Origin: Alkalibacterium sp034520745
Lineage (GTDB): Bacteria; Bacillota; Bacilli; Lactobacillales; Carnobacteriaceae_A
Direction: 5' to 3'
Assembly: GCA_034520745.1 (NCBI GenBank)
Contig: JAXHNF010000012.1
Span: 62,001 to 126,000 of the forward strand
Length of the DNA stretch: 64,000 nucleotides
Below the pieces are notes generated by a model, which saw only the letters and a program-made list of their open reading frames with translations, searched no databases and was not told the origin of the DNA. Both the position numbers and the translations under genes were made by a program. Below are positions 18,821-27,499 of the stretch, in pieces; position 1 is the stretch's first letter, and every line of letters begins with the position of its first letter.

Positions 18821-20598
18821 AGGTCACCACTCCTTTCACTGGCCGGTTCAAGCAAGTCTTCTTCCGGCTTGTCCCTGATTTCCTGCTTGATGAACTGGTC
18901 ATAATACCAGCCGTGCGCTTCGATGAGTTCTGTATGTGTGCCGCGTTCAACGATCACTCCGTTGTCCAGCACAATGATCTCGTCCGCATCCTTCACTGCG
19001 GACAAACGGTGCGTGACGATGATGGTCGTCTTGTCGTTTCTCACCCGCTGGATGTTTCTGATGATGTTCTGTTCTGTTTTCGCATCCACGGCTGAAAGCG
19101 AATCGTCCAGGATCAGTATTTCCGGATCCTTGATGAGGGCACGCGCGATCGAGATCCGCTGTTTCTGCCCGCCGGAGATGGAGACCCCTTTTTCCCCGAT
19201 CATGGTGTCCAGCCCTTCTTCCATGTTTGCAAGATCCTCTTCAAAGGAAGCGAGCCGGATGCTTCTCAAGATATCCTCATCCGTAGCGTCCTGTTTACCG
19301 AAGGCGATGTTGTCTCTGACACTTCGGCTGAAGAGGACGTGATCCTGCGGTACATAACCGATCATACGTCTGACTGAAGGATCATGATAATCGCTGTAAG
19401 GGTGATGGCCCATCTTGAAGGTCCCCGTCCCGGTCGGAAACTGGTTGAGAAGCTGACGGATCAGGGTCGTTTTACCGGAGCCCGTCTTTCCGACGATTCC
19501 CAGGGTTTTGCCTTCAGGCAGCGACAAGTCGATCTGGTCCAGGTTGATGGTTTCACTCCCCGTATACTTGAAGGTGAAGTCACTGAACTGGAAATCGGCC
19601 GCTTTTTCAGCTTCCACACTGCCGGTGAAGGCAAGGCCGTCCGTCGTCTGAGTGATCTCCTCCACCCGGCGCATGGACGCGCTCCCCTGTCTCAGGATCA
19701 GGATCAGTTCAGACACTGAAATGATCGGCCAGATCATCATCCCCAAATACATCTGAAACGCGATGATATCCCCGACACTGAGGACCCCGCGCGCAACAAG
19801 GATGGAGCCGTAGCTCAGGGCGATCATCGTACTGAGCCCGGCAAAGCCTTTTACCGTCGGGGCAAATATGGCCGAGATCTCCGACACACGGTTGTTCTTT
19901 TTAAGGAGTCCGCTGGTCTGGTCTTTGAATTTCTCGATAAAATCCGCTTCTTTGACATACGCACGGATAACGCGCATGCCGTCGATCATTTCCAGCACAT
20001 CATCGTTGACCGATGAGAAGGATTTCTGAGCGATCTCGTAAGCTTCATCGACTTGAGCTCCTTTGACCTTAACGACATAGGCCATCGGCAGCAGCGGGAT
20101 GACAGTAGCGAAAGTCAGCGCCCAGCTCACCGTGATCCCCATCATGACGATCAGGGTGACGGTAAAGCCGGTCGCATTCATCAAAACCAGCATGCCGTAG
20201 CCGGCCGTGTCAGCGAGTGCCCGGATGTCCTGCGTTCCGCGGGCCATCAGGTCCCCTGTCCGGAACTTTTCAAAGTAAGGCGCGCGCATGCGCAGGAAAT
20301 GACGCATCAGCGTGCTGCGCATCTGCTGCTGCAGCTTGTAGGCGCCTGAAAACAGCCCGTATCCCCAGATCAGATCCAGACCGTAAGTGATGAACACTAA
20401 AGCCGCGAACTGAATGCTATAGGTACGAAGAAGCTCTCTATTCATCTCTCCCGTCACTATTCCATCGATAAAGCGTCCGATGATAAAGGGGATAATGACC
20501 GAGAAGACATTCGACAGCGCCAGTGTGATAAATGACAGGATATACTGCCATTTGTGTTCTTTAAAGAAAAATTTCAGTTTAATCAAAACGTCGAACAT
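18817..20598 (-). CDS. heterodimeric ABC multidrug exporter, degenerate-site subunit (BmrC/YheI-like)
   Basis: Start chosen at ATG 20598 (MFDVLIKLKFFFKEHK), six bases after AAAGGACGG; longer starts lack a ribosome site. Membrane domain to about residue 320, then Walker A GIVGKTGSGKTTL, canonical signature SGGQKQRISIARAL and Walker B ILILDDSLSAVD, where the catalytic Glu is Asp. That replacement marks the non-hydrolytic site of heterodimeric exporters. 593 residues, intact. It is the first structural gene of the operon and is preceded by a short leader ORF and a terminator, suggesting attenuation like that of the Bacillus bmrBCD operon. Confidence 0.94.
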   Translation of the reverse strand: MFDVLIKLKFFFKEHKWQYILSFITLALSNVFSVIIPFIIGRFIDGIVTGEMNRELLRTYSIQFAALVFITYGLDLIWGYGLFSGAYKLQQQMRSTLMRHFLRMRAPYFEKFRTGDLMARGTQDIRALADTAGYGMLVLMNATGFTVTLIVMMGITVSWALTFATVIPLLPMAYVVKVKGAQVDEAYEIAQKSFSSVNDDVLEMIDGMRVIRAYVKEADFIEKFKDQTSGLLKKNNRVSEISAIFAPTVKGFAGLSTMIALSYGSILVARGVLSVGDIIAFQMYLGMMIWPIISVSELILILRQGSASMRRVEEITQTTDGLAFTGSVEAEKAADFQFSDFTFKYTGSETINLDQIDLSLPEGKTLGIVGKTGSGKTTLIRQLLNQFPTGTGTFKMGHHPYSDYHDPSVRRMIGYVPQDHVLFSRSVRDNIAFGKQDATDEDILRSIRLASFEEDLANMEEGLDTMIGEKGVSISGGQKQRISIARALIKDPEILILDDSLSAVDAKTEQNIIRNIQRVRNDKTTIIVTHRLSAVKDADEIIVLDNGVIVERGTHTELIEAHGWYYDQFIKQEIRDKPEEDLLEPASERSGDL

Positions 20599-20673
20599 CG
20601 AACCGTCCTTTCTCCGCTGGATCAGCTGCAATAAATGATTTTCAGCCATCCAGCGCTATACGTAATCGTTCAG

Positions 20674-20726
20674 AATTCAAGACAAAAAAAGACAGTCTAC
20701 TCCCTGTAAGAGAACAGACTGAATCA
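20674..20726 (-). terminator. leader terminator (attenuator) upstream of the ABC operon
   Basis: On the minus strand CAGTCTGTTCTC/GGGAGTAGACTG with loop TTACA and then TCTTTTTTT. The upstream TGATTC that abuts its 5' arm can instead pair with GAATCA at the leader ORF stop codon (20767-20772), around an inner hairpin ACCCATG/TGGGT, giving a competing fold. Confidence 0.75.
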
Positions 20727-20771
20727 CCCAAAAATGGGGCACATGGGTATCATAAGATAGCCAAATTGATT

Positions 20772-20864
20772 CTAGCGTATCATCCAGGAGGAATGTGTGT
20801 GATCTGTTTTTGAAATGAACAAGACTGCCTCTTTTTTAATTTTCATAGTTTCTGACTTGATCAT
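20772..20864 (-). CDS. 30-residue leader peptide of the ABC exporter operon
   Basis: ATG at 20864 is preceded by GAGGAGGG with good spacing. The peptide begins MIKSETMKIKKEAV and ends DHTHSSWMIR, with TAG at 20772-20774. It lies between a promoter (20919-20947) and the attenuator terminator, 174 bp before the first exporter gene. The arrangement promoter, short ORF, terminator, two ABC genes is that of Bacillus bmrB-bmrC-bmrD, where translation of the leader controls read-through. Sequence similarity to BmrB is not evident to me; the assignment is from layout. Confidence 0.55.
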   Translation of the reverse strand: MIKSETMKIKKEAVLFISKTDHTHSSWMIR

Positions 20865-20888
20865 CGGTATCCCTCCTCTATTTAATAT

Positions 20889-20947
20889 GTATAGTTTTAA
20901 ATACTCTTATCGCTTACAACTATACACCCAAACGCTTTCTAAAACAA
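20889..20947 (-). promoter_or_regulatory. promoter and operator of the ABC exporter operon
   Basis: Minus-strand TTGTTT, 17-bp spacer, TATAGT (20919-20947). An inverted repeat GTATAGTT...AACTATAC (20889-20925) overlaps the minus 10 box and expected start site, a plausible repressor site. Confidence 0.55.
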
Positions 20948-21089
20948 TATTCAGTCGGACATTTTTAACATTATTCTCGATTTTGGGCGTATCTTGGAGC
21001 CCCGGCTCCGGACGTTGCGTTCCTCTATTGTCTTTTTTCAGAGTGGTTGTTGAACGCCCGGCATTCAACCAGCCTTACTCAGATATGCT

Positions 21090-21825
21090 TAATGGTCGGA
21101 CCACTTCGTTCCGCATGACTTCGGGTCGACCCGATTCAGTACAAACCGGCTCAGTTACCTTCACCGGAGACTCCCAGTCGACCGTTTCGGCGCAAGAGGC
21201 ATTGACTCACTTCCGCCGCAGTACTCCGGGTTGACCGTTTCAAGCAAAAATAGTCGACCCACTCATTCCACAGCCATCCAGTCGACTTATTCTAGACGCA
21301 AAGGGTCTACTTATTTCCACCAGTACTCCGGGTTGACCGTTTCAAGCAAATAGTTGACCGACTCATTCCACAGCCACCCAGTCGACCGTTTCAGGCAGAA
21401 AAATGGTCGACCCGCTTCATGCGTCACAGCCACCCGGTCGACCGTTCTAAGGCGCAAAGTGGTCGACCCACTTTCTCCGTAGACGTTCAGTCGACCGTTT
21501 CAAGCGAAAAATGGTCGACCCACTTCATCCCGCAGACGCCCAGTCGACCGTTTCGAGCGCAGAAAATGGTCAGCTCACTTCCACCGCAGACTCCGAGTCG
21601 ACCGTTTCAGGCGCAAAATGGTCGACCCGCTTCTACTCACAGACATCCAGTCGACCGTTTCAGGCACAAAAATGGTCGACCCACTTCTGCCGTAGACCCC
21701 CAGTCGACCGTTTCGAGCGCAAAATGGTCGACTCACTTCTACCGTAGACGCGCAGCCGACTATTCCCAGACAAAAATGGTCAGCTCACATTAAGCAACCA
21801 GTCCCGAGTCGACCACTTTAACCCT
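21090..21825. repeat. tandem palindromic array A, 13 units, period about 53 bp
   Basis: The left arm GTCGACCGTTT (some copies GTTGACC or GCCGAC) starts at 21177, 21230, 21281, 21332, 21381, 21437, 21490, 21543, 21597, 21650, 21703, 21755 and 21808. Spacings run 49-56, mostly 53. Each unit pairs with a right arm AAAATGGTCGACC about 24 bp later and is followed by a spacer like CACTTCTACCGCAGACGCC. Copies near 21400-21750 are the most alike. It sits between the exporter promoter and the PTS terminator. No gene is credible inside; long open frames there arise because the unit lacks stops. Confidence 0.9.
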
Positions 21826-21857
21826 TGCTAAGCCCAAAACAAAAAAAGAACCCTCAA

Positions 21858-21892
21858 ACGAAGCATTCACTGCGTCAGTGAATGCTTTCATC
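21858..21892 (-). terminator. Rho-independent terminator after PTS IIA
   Basis: GAAGCATTCACTG/CAGTGAATGCTTTC directly downstream of the PTS genes. Confidence 0.9.
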
Positions 21893-21914
21893 CAAGTGTT
21901 CCTACAAGATCTAT

Positions 21915-22232
21915 TTAGACGCGTTTGTAAAGGTCGATCATTTCTTCGGCCAGATCACGGTATGTCATGGCGTTCATCAAATGGTCCTGGGCGTGGACGA
22001 GAAGCAGGTTGATTTCGATATGTTCCCCCGAGGCTTCCTTCGACAGCAGCTCAGTCTGGATGACGTGAGCTTTCTTGATCGAGGCATCTGCGCCTTCCAG
22101 TTTTGTTCGGGCCAGATCATAGTCCTCGTCTTTTGCCGCATGGATAGCTTCCATAGAACTGCTCCTGGCGTCACCGCCGTGCATGATCAGGGTCATGACG
22201 ATTTCCATGATCTGTTCCTTGCGTTCTGTCAT
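21915..22232 (-). CDS. PTS lactose/cellobiose-type EIIA component
   Basis: 105 residues, all-alpha IIA of the lactose/N,N'-diacetylchitobiose/cellobiose family. The phosphorylated His is expected in LLLVHAQDHLMNAMTY. The start MTERKEQIMEIVMTLI follows GAGGAGGAACG. It receives phosphate from HPr and passes it to IIB. It follows IIB by 22 bp. No IIC permease gene is in the window, so the permease must be encoded elsewhere or shared. Confidence 0.94.
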   Translation of the reverse strand: MTERKEQIMEIVMTLIMHGGDARSSSMEAIHAAKDEDYDLARTKLEGADASIKKAHVIQTELLSKEASGEHIEINLLLVHAQDHLMNAMTYRDLAEEMIDLYKRV

Positions 22233-22254
22233 GGGCGTTCCTCCTCATTGAGTT

Positions 22255-22572
22255 CTACTTCGCTAAGGCCATTGCAGTATTCAGGACACTTTCGCCGTCC
22301 ATCGTCCCGTAATCACGCATGTTGATCACTTCAATAACGATATCGTTCTTTTTGGCCAGTTCTTCAAACTTCGGTTTCATGTAGCGAACTTGTGGACCGA
22401 GCATCATGACATCGACCGGTTTTTCCTTCAGCTTTTCCTCCGCTTCGGTTCCGGAAACGGCGAAGATGTGTGCATCGATGTTTTTTTCTTCTGCGACCTC
22501 CTGCATTTTATTGACTAAAATACTGGTACTCATTCCTGCCGCACAGACGAGCATGATATTTTTCGTTGCCAT
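22255..22572 (-). CDS. PTS cellobiose-type EIIB component
   Basis: The active Cys is in IMLVCAAGMSTSILV at residue 11, the hallmark of lactose/cellobiose IIB. The hydrophobic VDVMMLGPQVRYM strand follows. The ATG at 22572 (MATKNIML) has GGAGTGG ahead; a TTG six bases upstream is less likely. 105 residues, intact. It is the first gene of the IIB-IIA pair. Confidence 0.94.
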   Translation of the reverse strand: MATKNIMLVCAAGMSTSILVNKMQEVAEEKNIDAHIFAVSGTEAEEKLKEKPVDVMMLGPQVRYMKPKFEELAKKNDIVIEVINMRDYGTMDGESVLNTAMALAK

Positions 22573-22703
22573 ATTCAACCACTCCTACGAATTATTTTCA
22601 CTTTGTCTCAAGATGTATTTAAAGCGATTTCTTTAATTCAATCATACACCTCTGATCATTTCGTGTCTAGCAATGCGAGGCCATGATACAAAGGTGTACA
22701 GGC

Positions 22704-23688
22704 TTATGCCTGCTTTCTGATCTGATCCAGGACGTCGTGAACATCATAGGATAAAGCGTGCCAGTCTTTTAATGCCTGTGTGTTTTCAGCTGATTCAGGT
22801 TCTTTCATCACCGCAGCAAAGGCGCCGGCTTCCCAGACGAGCGGATTGTCCGCTGATTTTTCCAGGTCGACAGGCTGACGTTCGCGTGTTTTGGCATCCA
22901 CCAGTTCCGCGTGTTCGACTCCCGTGATAGCATCGAGGACCAGCGTCTGATCCAGGCTGTACACCTCCGAGGGCACAGTGGACGTCACGATTTTCCCGTA
23001 CTGCAGGGTCACATCGAAGCCGTTGTAGCGAAGGATGGCCGTGCCTTTTCCGTCAACGCCTGTGCGGATCTTTTGAGAAAAAGCATGGACCGATTCGGGC
23101 TTGCCGAACCAGCTGAGGGCGGCGTACACCGGTATAGATCCCCAGATCATTGGCTGCCCCGCCGGCAAACTTGGGTGAAAAGATCGGTGGTTCTTCGCCG
23201 TCCAGGACGTTGTCGTAACGGGACGAATATTTGCTGTACGTCAGTGTTGCACCGGAGATCCCGTCGAACCCTTTGATCAGCTGAGTCAGTTTGACAAAGT
23301 TCGGTTCGAAAATGTGGCGGGCCGCTTCAACGACGACCACGCCTTTTTCTCTGGCCAGGTCGGTCAGTTCTTTCCATTCTTTTAGTGACGTGACCATCGG
23401 CTTTTCAACGATCGCATGTTTGCCGTGGGCGATGACGTCTCTGGCCTGACTGAAATGCAGGCTGTTCGGGGATGCCACGTAGACGACATCGATCGCCTCA
23501 GCATTTAAAAAGGCATCGAAATCATCGTAGGTCTCCTCTGCACCGAAACGGTTTTTAAAGTCATCCGCTTTGGACATATGTCTGGAATAGACCCCCTGAT
23601 ACGTATATTCGCCGCTTTGTTTGGCTGCTTCGATAAACTGTTCGGTGATGCCGCTCGTTCCGATCGTACCTAATCTTAATTTTGTCAT
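22704..23688 (-). CDS. Gfo/Idh/MocA-family NAD(P)-dependent oxidoreductase (one frameshift)
   Basis: Rossmann start LRLGTIGTSGITEQFIEAA with ATG at 23688 after AAAGGAGAG. The family catalytic lysine motif is GKHAIVEKPMV (residues 90-100). The frame changes near 23140, between NDLGIY and YAALSWFGKP. The joined length is about 327 residues. The family oxidises or reduces sugars and related compounds; the substrate is unknown. The gap to the PTS IIB gene is 130 bp, so a sugar role is possible but unproven. Confidence 0.88.
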
Positions 23689-23766
23689 ATAAATCTCTCC
23701 TTTACTGCATTGTAAACAATAAGCGCTCTTTTTGAAAACGATAGTCATTTGGTCTGCATAAAAACA

Positions 23767-24609
23767 TCAGTTCAGCGTGATCGCAATGATTTCCGGACGG
23801 TTGTTGATGCGTACCGGAAAAGAAGAATTGCCTAGACCGCGTGAGATGATCATACGCTTGGAAGGATCTTCGGGTGAAGTGAACAGGCCGAAGTCGTATT
23901 TTGGCAGGCTCCCCTGACCGGGTGCGAACACCCCGCCGATAATGGGCAGTCGAAACTGACCGGCATGGGTGTGCCCGCTTAATACCAGATCGGGCATTTT
24001 GGTCCGGTCATACAAGTAATGCACAAAATGTTCCGGCCGGTGTGCCAGCAGGATCTTGGGACTGCTGACCATCTGAGCCGTCAGTTCAATTGGGCCAAGG
24101 ATCGGCTGAGGCAGACTGATCTGGTCGCGCCTTTCTGCCAGACCCATCAGCGCGATCCCGTCCTTCTGGTGGTCCGGAAGCATCACCGCGTCATCCAGAA
24201 GCAGGGTCACTCCGGCGGATTCCAGGATGAACCGGAAGTCGTCAAAAGGACCGCTCGCAATGTCGTGATTCCCCGTTACGACATAGGTCGGCGCGATTTT
24301 CGCACATTCTTCCACGAAATGACGCAGCGGAACATCCACGAAATCTTCCAGACCCGCCTGCACGAGGTCGCCTGTAATAAAGATATAATCCGGCGACTGA
24401 TCTTCTGTCTTATCCAAGACCGTTTCAACGTAGCTTCGGTTGGTCCGAGGACGCAGATGAAGGTCACTCAGATGAATGATTTTTTTCCCTTTCATCGTCT
24501 CACTTAACTTTGGAATCGTAATCTCATACTCGGTCACTTCGATCAGATAATTCTGTATGTAAATGTATACCATAACTGCTAAACTCAATCCTAAAAATAT
24601 CCAGGCCAT
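23767..24609 (-). CDS. membrane-anchored calcineurin-like metallophosphoesterase (YkuE/YaeI-like)
   Basis: 280 residues, intact. One N-terminal transmembrane helix (AWIFLGLSLAVMVYIYI) and then the phosphoesterase domain with metal motifs DLHLRP, ITGDLVQAG, VTGNHD, LLAHRP and SGHTHAGQ. Related proteins act at the membrane on lipid or nucleotide phosphates (YaeI hydrolyses lipid A precursors in Gram-negatives; the Gram-positive substrate is not settled). Start ATG follows GGAGGAACG. Confidence 0.93.
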   Translation of the reverse strand: MAWIFLGLSLAVMVYIYIQNYLIEVTEYEITIPKLSETMKGKKIIHLSDLHLRPRTNRSYVETVLDKTEDQSPDYIFITGDLVQAGLEDFVDVPLRHFVEECAKIAPTYVVTGNHDIASGPFDDFRFILESAGVTLLLDDAVMLPDHQKDGIALMGLAERRDQISLPQPILGPIELTAQMVSSPKILLAHRPEHFVHYLYDRTKMPDLVLSGHTHAGQFRLPIIGGVFAPGQGSLPKYDFGLFTSPEDPSKRMIISRGLGNSSFPVRINNRPEIIAITLN

Positions 24610-24748
24610 GATCGTTCCTCCAAAATAAAATAATCTTCACAAAAAATGCTGATTCTATTGTAACACAGAATGCTTCTTGTAAGCGTTATGAATTCATCTA
24701 TGTTAAACTATGACTAGTTGAACTAATAAATGGTTGGGAGGGTTCGCT

Positions 24749-24916
24749 TTGCAGAACTTTGGCAGCTTTCGATCTGTTTCAAAATCAAAAGTTGATCAGG
24801 GCTACTAGAAAACAGGTGACGGGCCGGAAGATTTAGAACTCTTTAACCAGAATACGTTGGACAATACAGATAAGGGAGTCGATCGATGTGGCAGACAAAA
24901 AAGAGGCATTCAGTAA
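24749..24916 (+). pseudogene. possible small ORF with an in-frame TAG
   Basis: TTG at 24749 follows GGGAGGG; the frame reads MQNFGSFRSVSKSK, meets TAG at codon 20 (24806-24808), then continues KTGDGPEDLELFNQNTLDN to 24916, overlapping the next gene. The composition after the TAG is protein-like, but no family is recognised, so this is a weak call. Confidence 0.25.
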
Positions 24917-25127
24917 CGAACCGAGAGAGAATATCGTACCGGATTCATTCCTGAAAGATACTGATTCAGAAGGCAATGAATTTGTACACACTCCGGCGGA
25001 CGACGTCAATGAGACGATAACAAACGAAGCTGAAAAAGCGGAAGATACTCAGCATGAAGATTTTGAAAAGTTTGATGTTCATAAAGTGGATGAGTTGAAA
25101 AAAGAAAAGAACGATGATAAACAATAG
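24888..25127 (+). CDS. small acidic protein of unknown function
   Basis: GTG at 24888 after AAGGGAG. 79 residues, highly charged and without hydrophobic segments: FSNEPRENIVPDSFL, then DDVNETITNEAEKAEDTQ, ending KKEKNDDKQ. Probably soluble and largely disordered. A terminator follows directly. No homologue recognised. Confidence 0.7.
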   Translation: MADKKEAFSNEPRENIVPDSFLKDTDSEGNEFVHTPADDVNETITNEAEKAEDTQHEDFEKFDVHKVDELKKEKNDDKQ

Positions 25128-25152
25128 AAGAAAGTGGATCGAAGTTTGTTCT

Positions 25153-25202
25153 GTAGGATAAGCGACTGGACCTGTCTAGCGGGTGCCTGGTCGCTTATTT
25201 TT
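25153..25202 (+). terminator. Rho-independent terminator
   Basis: AAGCGAC...GTCGCTT stem with inner pairs and then ATTTTT, after the acidic-protein gene. It overlaps the 3' end of the opposite-strand gene. Confidence 0.7.
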
Positions 25203-25455
25203 GTTGGACGTAATATAGATTTTCGAACGAGATGGAACGGATGGTTTTTCTTTCATAGAAATCTTCCTGCATCAATGAAACAGTCGCTGTTTTCATTTGG
25301 AAGAGATCGTCCCATTCCATGTCATAGCGATGTAAGATCAGATCCAGCGGGCAATCCAGTTCCCCGTCGGCATTTTTGATCAGTTCGTTGTCTCTCACTA
25401 ATAATTCCTTTGACTCTGTTGGTGTCTCGATGACATAGATAAAACGTTTTTTCAC
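25195..25455 (-). CDS. small conserved-looking protein, unknown function
   Basis: Start placed at GTG 25455 (MKKRFIYVIETPTESKELLV); an upstream frame to 25503 has no ribosome site. 86 residues: the pattern LDLILHRYDMEWDDLFQMK suggests a small soluble alpha/beta protein. It converges with the acidic-protein gene. Family not recognised. Confidence 0.6.
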   Translation of the reverse strand: MKKRFIYVIETPTESKELLVRDNELIKNADGELDCPLDLILHRYDMEWDDLFQMKTATVSLMQEDFYERKTIRSISFENLYYVQQK

Positions 25456-25509
25456 TGGCAAACCTACTTTCTGTGAAGGTCTTCGGACGATAAGTATAAT
25501 CATACATGT

Positions 25510-26041
25510 TTTATTAGCCCCATTATACTAAAGAATCCAGTGAGAGTCTGTGTCTAAAGTAAGTCAATTTATGCACTGTTTATGTGATTTTATTCATTCA
25601 TTTTACAGCTGTTTTAATCTACGGCAGGATTTAGGACATGATTATCTGATTTATCGATCGGACCATTAATCTTTTATTATCATTTTTTCCTGACTGTACT
25701 GAACACAAATATGGAAGAAATGTGAACATCACCTTGCAGCTGTTTAAAAGCTTATGTCATCCCGACGAATACCCTTCTCTCAGTCCGGTCAGAAAGCAAT
25801 ACGTCCTTCTTTTCCGCTCATTTTTTCAGCCAGGTCTGAAATCACCGTGTTTTTTATATCACTATATTAGCGCTTGTAACCCTCATCTTTATTACATTTA
25901 GATTAGAAAGCCTTTTCGCTTTTAAAACAGTCTGTTTTTATTTGATTTACCTCTTGTTTATTCCCATGAAATCCTATAGAATGAGAAACATCATTAAATT
26001 TCTAATTATATTTTAATGTGAAACTATTAAGGAGTGATTAC
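25510..26041 (+). promoter_or_regulatory. long AT-rich upstream region of the symporter with promoter
   Basis: A 530-bp gap without a gene. A promoter TTGTTT, 17-bp spacer, TAGAAT lies at 25954-25982, about 60 bp before the symporter start. I see no riboswitch fold I can name in the rest. Confidence 0.5.
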
Positions 26042-27379
26042 ATGGAAAAGAAACGAGAACAATGGGGCTCCCGCTGGGGGTTCATACTGGCAACAATGGG
26101 ATCGGCAGTCGGTCTTGGCAATATCTGGCGGTTTTCTTACGCGATGGGGTCTAACGGTGGTTCAGCATTTTTAATTATTTATTTACTCAGCGTTATTCTG
26201 TTAGGCTTCCCAATCATGCTTATTGAATTTTCCATCGGCAGACGCGGGCAGGATGATGCAGTAGAATCATTCAAAAAAATCGCACCGAACACGTACTGGT
26301 ACATTGCCGGTGGTTTGGGTGTCCTGGCAGCCTTCCTCATTCTGTCTTTCTACGGTATCATCGGCGGCTGGTCACTGCGCTACACGTTCGAGTACCTTGC
26401 CGGCGGAATAAGCGGCGATTCACAGGCTTTCTTCCTGGACTTCATCGCTCAGCCGGTGGCACCGATACTCTGGTCACTGCTCTTTATGGGTCTGACCGTC
26501 GTGATTGTCTTAATGGGCGTGCAGAAGGGGATCGAGAACTCCAGTAAATGGATGATGCCGATCTTGAGCCTGCTTGTTATCGGCCTGGCGATCTACAGCC
26601 TGACTTTAGGCGGGAATGCTGAAGCGTTCGCTTTCATGTTCCAGCCGGAATGGTCAGCTTTTGCTGATCCGAGCGTTTACCTTGCCGCCATGGGCCAAGC
26701 CTTCTTTACGTTGAGTCTGGGCATGGGCATCATGCTCACATACGGCAGTTACTTGAAACCTGAAGAGCGTCTGACATCTTCAGCAGCTGTCATCATTCTT
26801 CTGGATACAGGCTTCGCGCTTGTTTCAGGTCTGATGATTTTCCCGGCCCTCTTTGCATTCGGACTGGATCCGACTGAAGGAGCCGGACTCGTGTTCATCG
26901 TTCTTCCAGTCATCTTTGAAGCCTTAGGTGGCATCGGCGTCTTTGTCGGCCTGCTGTTCTTTGTACTTCTTTCTATAGCAGCCTTGTCTTCAAGTATCTC
27001 GCTGCTGGAAGTCTCTGTTGCCTTCCTTATGGACAGAGTCAAACTGACACGTAAAGGTATTACTTTACTTTTAGGTACAGTCATTTTCCTTCTGGGTATC
27101 CCTTCTTCTCTCAGTCAGGGTGCCATGGAGATCACGGTGTTAGGCAGCAGTTTCCTGGACTTCATGGATCTGCTCACAGCTAATGTGCTCTTACCATCCA
27201 GCGCACTGCTTTCAGTTGTCTTTGTCGCCTGGACATGGAGCAAGCAGGACTTTATCGAACATGCTGACTTGGACACAGGAAAGATCGGTGCTTCGTTCCT
27301 TGGACTATCCAAGTATTTCGCACCCCTTGCCATCAGTGCCGTCCTTGTCTTCGGCGTCTTTAACTGGCTGTTCGTTTAA
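26042..27379 (+). CDS. neurotransmitter:sodium symporter family transporter (SNF/LeuT-like)
   Basis: Sodium-driven uptake of an amino acid or related solute. ATG at 26042 after AAGGAGTGA. 445 residues. Helix 1 carries the sodium/substrate signature ATMGSAVGLGNIWRFSYAMG; helix 6 has FFTLSLGMGIMLTYGSYL. About eleven membrane helices, the usual number in bacterial members. Substrate cannot be read; bacterial relatives carry tyrosine, tryptophan, leucine or alanine. Monocistronic with a strong terminator. Confidence 0.95.
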   Translation: MEKKREQWGSRWGFILATMGSAVGLGNIWRFSYAMGSNGGSAFLIIYLLSVILLGFPIMLIEFSIGRRGQDDAVESFKKIAPNTYWYIAGGLGVLAAFLILSFYGIIGGWSLRYTFEYLAGGISGDSQAFFLDFIAQPVAPILWSLLFMGLTVVIVLMGVQKGIENSSKWMMPILSLLVIGLAIYSLTLGGNAEAFAFMFQPEWSAFADPSVYLAAMGQAFFTLSLGMGIMLTYGSYLKPEERLTSSAAVIILLDTGFALVSGLMIFPALFAFGLDPTEGAGLVFIVLPVIFEALGGIGVFVGLLFFVLLSIAALSSSISLLEVSVAFLMDRVKLTRKGITLLLGTVIFLLGIPSSLSQGAMEITVLGSSFLDFMDLLTANVLLPSSALLSVVFVAWTWSKQDFIEHADLDTGKIGASFLGLSKYFAPLAISAVLVFGVFNWLFV

Positions 27380-27401
27380 ACCACTCAATCGATAATAAAT
27401 G

Positions 27402-27447
27402 AAACACTTCTGTAAGGATCACGCGATCTTTACAGGAGTGTTTTTAT
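27402..27447 (+). terminator. Rho-independent terminator
   Basis: Long stem AACACTTCTGTAAGGATC/GATCTTTACAGGAGTGTT followed by TTTTA. Confidence 0.93.
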
Positions 27448-27499
27448 TTGTCTGAGATTGGGCCGTTGCCCAACCTCTTCTTTATTTAGTTGTAACTCC

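Noticed and set aside
20815..21234. 139-codon frame on the plus strand upstream of array A
   Set aside because: It overlaps the exporter promoter and leader peptide, has no family features and runs into the repeats.
21419..21793. Open frames of 70-125 codons across array A (similar ones in arrays B and C)
   Set aside because: They arise because the repeat unit lacks stops; no ribosome sites, and the predicted peptides are just translated repeats.
21090..21825. CRISPR array
   Set aside because: The segments between palindromes are repeated, not unique, and no cas gene is present.
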